From contig NZ_JAUOEM010000002.1 in assembly GCF_030540875.1 (NCBI RefSeq), positions 278,926 to 342,925 on the forward strand: 64,000 nt of DNA. The letters are read 5' to 3'. The stretch comes from Flavivirga amylovorans (GTDB lineage Bacteria > Bacteroidota > Bacteroidia > Flavobacteriales > Flavobacteriaceae). Below are positions 61,425 through 64,000 of this stretch, piece by piece. Every line of letters begins with the position of its first letter. Position 1 is the first letter of the stretch. The translations under genes and the position numbers were made by a program. The notes below the pieces were generated by a model, which was given only the letters and a program-made list of their open reading frames with translations, ran no database searches and was not told the DNA's origin.

Positions 61425-64000
61425 ATGAGGGTTTTATTGAAGACATTTTATTTAATTATAGTATTAAACATTTACTGTAATCATACTTTTTCTCAGACAG
61501 ATTACAAGTTTAAACATTTAAACACTACAGATGGCTTAAGTCAAAGTACTGTTATTGCAATAAAACAAGACACACTTGGTCAGATTTGGTTAGGAACAAG
61601 AGATGGTTTAAATAAATATGATGGTACACACTTTGAGGTTTTTAAACACAATCCTCAAGATTCTACAAGCATAAGTAATAATGATATTTTATGTATTCAA
61701 GAAGATAAAAACCATTATTTATGGGTAGGTACTAGTAACGGGCTTAATCGCTACAATCCATTTCTTAAAACCTTCAAAAGATTTTTATATTCTAACTCTA
61801 ATTCTGGGCAAAGAGTCTTAAGCATGAAGAGTATGCTCAATGGAGATTTGTGGTTTGGCACTAGTAATGGTATAAGTATTTATGATATTGCCTCTGACAC
61901 TTTAAAAACTAACATTGATTATCTCAATGAAGATTTTTCTGGAACAGTAGTTCAAGTTATTGAGCAATCTGCCAATGGAGTTATTTGGTTAGGAACACAA
62001 AATGGGCTATACAAACTAGAGGGTACAGAAAATGGTAAATACAACTTTAAAATATTTGCAGATGGTGAAAGAAGACTAAATATTACTGATATATACGTAA
62101 ATAATAATAGTTCCTTATTTGTAGGCACAAAGAATAATGGATTATTTTCTCTTGATGTGGCTACTGAACTATTAAGTCCAATAAGCCTTCCTGATAATGG
62201 TTTAAGAATCGCACAGGACATCCGTTCTATTATTAAAGATAAACAGGACAATTTATGGGTGGGTACTAACTCTGGGATTTATATTTTTTCTAAAGGGAAA
62301 AAACTTATAAATATAATTACAGATTCAAATAATCTTGAGGGAATTTCAAACAATTACATAAAAAAATTATTTGTAGATAGAAAAGGATCGGTTTGGGTTG
62401 GTTCTTATTTTGGGGGTATAAATATATGGGATCGCACTAATACAAACTTTGTAAATTATTCAAAAAAGATTACAGGCCTTGGATTAAGCCACAATGTAAT
62501 TGGAGTATTAGCTAAAAAGGATGATACTACAATATTAATTGGAACAGAAGGAGGAGGTGTAAATGTTCTCGACCATAAAAAAAACTCAATAGAACATCTT
62601 GTTCCTGAAAATTACCAACGTCTTTTAAATGAAAATGTAAAATCATTACTCTATCATAATGATCAATTATGGATTGGAACTTTTAGTAACGGTATATTAA
62701 TATATGATTTTAAGACTAATAGAATTTTAAAAAATAAACTTCCTGAAGCGCTAAGTCAAATTTTAAAAAATTCAGGTATTTACTCCCTAGAAACTTGTGG
62801 TAACGATGTGCTTTTAATAGGCACATTTGGTGATGGATTAATTCAATATCATTTAAAATCTAAGTTCTACAGGTTTTTTAGACACAATTCTGAAAACAAA
62901 AATAGTATTATAAACAACCATATAAGACGTATTCTAGTTGAAAGTGAATCAAAAATATGGCTATGTAATACCAGAGGTATTTCTTTAATAGAATTTAATG
63001 ATGATCTAAAAAACTCTTTTAAAGTATCTCGTTATTTATATAATGAAACTACCCAAGTTGGAGAAAACATAAGAACACTTTTTAAAGATAGTAACGGAAT
63101 TATTTGGGCAGGTTCTAAAGATGGCAATATTTATAAATTTTCAGAAAACAAGTTTGAAAAAATACCGTTAAATATTCCTCTAGCCGCCATTCAAGGCATT
63201 TTAGAAGACAACCCTGATAATTTGTGGTTGAGCACTTCCAAAGGGTTGATTAATTTTAACAAAAAATCACAAAAAGCGATTCGCTACGATGAAAGCGATG
63301 GTATGATTGGTAGTGAATACAATGATAATGCGGCACTTAAAACAGTAAATGGTACATTTTATTTTGGCAGTACATTAGGTTTAACATCTTTTGTTCCTAG
63401 TAAATTAACTAAAAATACTTATGCGCCTAAAGTTCTACTTACCAATTTGATGATTCAAAATAAGTATATAAAACCGTTAGATTCAAGTGAGGTTTTATCC
63501 CAAAATATAACTTATAATAAAACATTGGTTTTAAAACATACAAATACTAATTTTTCAATTCACTTTTCCATACCTAATTTTATAAATCCAAAAAAGAACC
63601 GTTATAAGTATAGGCTATTAGGACTAGAAACAGCATGGAAAGAAACCAACCAAACTAGTGCATATTATACCATACAAAATCCTGGAACATATAACTTTGA
63701 AGTTATGGGAGCAAACAATGATGGTTTTTGGAATCCTAACCCAACAAAATTAAGTGTTATAGTGAAACCAGCACCATGGCGAAGTAATTGGGCCATATTT
63801 ATTTATTTGCTAACTCTTTCTGGAATTGTTTATAGTGTCTTTTCTTTTTTTAGGTCTAGGTCTAAATTAAAAACACAATTACAGATAGAGCACCTAGAAA
63901 GAGAGCGGGATAAAGAGATTAACCAAGAAAAGCTGGAGTTTTTTACAAATGTATCTCATGAGTTTAGAACGCCTCTAACACTTATAACTGGACCTTTGCA
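61425..64000 (+). CDS. Hybrid two-component system regulator (HTCS), truncated by window end
   Basis: An open frame of 858 codons from the ATG at 61425 to the window edge. After a signal peptide (MRVLLKTFYLIIVLNIYCNH), many Reg_prop propeller repeats occur (IWLGTRDGLNKYDG, LWVGTSNGLNRYNP, LWFGTSNGISIYD, IWLGTQNGLYKL, LWVGTNSGIYIF), then a Y_Y_Y domain (YRLLGLETAWKETN to FEVMGANNDGFWN), a membrane helix (WAIFIYLLTLSGIVYSVFSF) and the histidine kinase H-box FFTNVSHEFRTPLTLITGPL at the end. HATPase, receiver and AraC-type domains must lie beyond. HTCS proteins sense oligosaccharides in the periplasm and induce the neighbouring polysaccharide locus. Confidence 0.93.
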   Translation, partial: MRVLLKTFYLIIVLNIYCNHTFSQTDYKFKHLNTTDGLSQSTVIAIKQDTLGQIWLGTRDGLNKYDGTHFEVFKHNPQDSTSISNNDILCIQEDKNHYLWVGTSNGLNRYNPFLKTFKRFLYSNSNSGQRVLSMKSMLNGDLWFGTSNGISIYDIASDTLKTNIDYLNEDFSGTVVQVIEQSANGVIWLGTQNGLYKLEGTENGKYNFKIFADGERRLNITDIYVNNNSSLFVGTKNNGLFSLDVATELLSPISLPDNGLRIAQDIRSIIKDKQDNLWVGTNSGIYIFSKGKKLINIITDSNNLEGISNNYIKKLFVDRKGSVWVGSYFGGINIWDRTNTNFVNYSKKITGLGLSHNVIGVLAKKDDTTILIGTEGGGVNVLDHKKNSIEHLVPENYQRLLNENVKSLLYHNDQLWIGTFSNGILIYDFKTNRILKNKLPEALSQILKNSGIYSLETCGNDVLLIGTFGDGLIQYHLKSKFYRFFRHNSENKNSIINNHIRRILVESESKIWLCNTRGISLIEFNDDLKNSFKVSRYLYNETTQVGENIRTLFKDSNGIIWAGSKDGNIYKFSENKFEKIPLNIPLAAIQGILEDNPDNLWLSTSKGLINFNKKSQKAIRYDESDGMIGSEYNDNAALKTVNGTFYFGSTLGLTSFVPSKLTKNTYAPKVLLTNLMIQNKYIKPLDSSEVLSQNITYNKTLVLKHTNTNFSIHFSIPNFINPKKNRYKYRLLGLETAWKETNQTSAYYTIQNPGTYNFEVMGANNDGFWNPNPTKLSVIVKPAPWRSNWAIFIYLLTLSGIVYSVFSFFRSRSKLKTQLQIEHLERERDKEINQEKLEFFTNVSHEFRTPLTLITGPL

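Noticed and set aside
61952-62251. A 99-codon minus-strand frame opposite the hybrid regulator
   Set aside because: The plus strand encodes clear Reg_prop repeats here; the minus frame is a shadow.
1-64000. CRISPR arrays, tRNA and rRNA genes
   Set aside because: No regularly spaced direct repeats and no clover-leaf or rRNA-like stretches were noticed by eye; a dedicated tRNA and CRISPR scan could still find a missed one.

Overview
The window is AT-rich and compactly coded, with Bacteroidota-type features throughout: SusC/SusD pairs, FecR/ECF-sigma signalling pairs, STN-domain TonB receptors, a hybrid two-component regulator and TAnnTTTG-type -7 promoter elements in place of E. coli-like -10 boxes. 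Gene content (YicC-Gmk-NadD block, PheS, GpsA, LysM/BON protein, YD-repeat proteins, several glycan-degrading enzymes) points to a member of Flavobacteriaceae, probably marine or algae-associated. No rRNA, tRNA or CRISPR array was seen.

Layout. 1-9.6 kb: the end of an NADPH-flavin reductase with two small Cys-containing proteins, CvpA, a complete ECF sigma/FecR/TonB-receptor signalling unit, then an operon of a membrane transglutaminase-like 7-TM protein, an ATP-grasp glutamate-ligase-like enzyme and an outer-membrane barrel. 9.6-18.7 kb: mostly core genes (pheS, gpsA, LysM/BON, nadD, gmk, yicC) with one isolated GH26-like hydrolase. 18.7-19.8 kb: a gene-poor scar with two abutting gene remnants. 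19.8-29.4 kb: nutrient-uptake locus 1 (ECF sigma, FecR, SusC, SusD, two thioredoxin-fold proteins). 29.6-37.8 kb: locus 2 (SusC, SusD-like, lipoprotein, FecR, divergent sigma).

37.8-50.3 kb is the accessory core: an IS1182-type remnant, a remnant of an XRE regulator, a frameshifted IS4-family element inserted in the loop of a small palindrome, fragments of Rhs-type toxin C-termini joined to a 53-bp duplicated sequence, an intact XRE regulator plus CPBP membrane protease, and a three-gene YD-repeat/RHS locus whose middle gene looks like a displaced C-terminal end. 50.3-64 kb is part of a polysaccharide utilisation locus: GH29, two GH2 enzymes, GH88, a BNR_4 propeller protein, a beta-helix protein and the start of a hybrid histidine kinase. 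The GH88 and the beta-glucuronidase-like GH2 suggest a uronic-acid-containing, fucose- or galactose-decorated glycan; no SusC/SusD or sulfatase belonging to it lies in the window.

The most interesting parts are the Rhs cassette region, where two copies of one sequence are joined to the ends of two different truncated reading frames, and the transglutaminase/ATP-grasp/outer-membrane operon, whose first protein appears to retain a Cys-His-Asp triad although its family is generally described as inactive.
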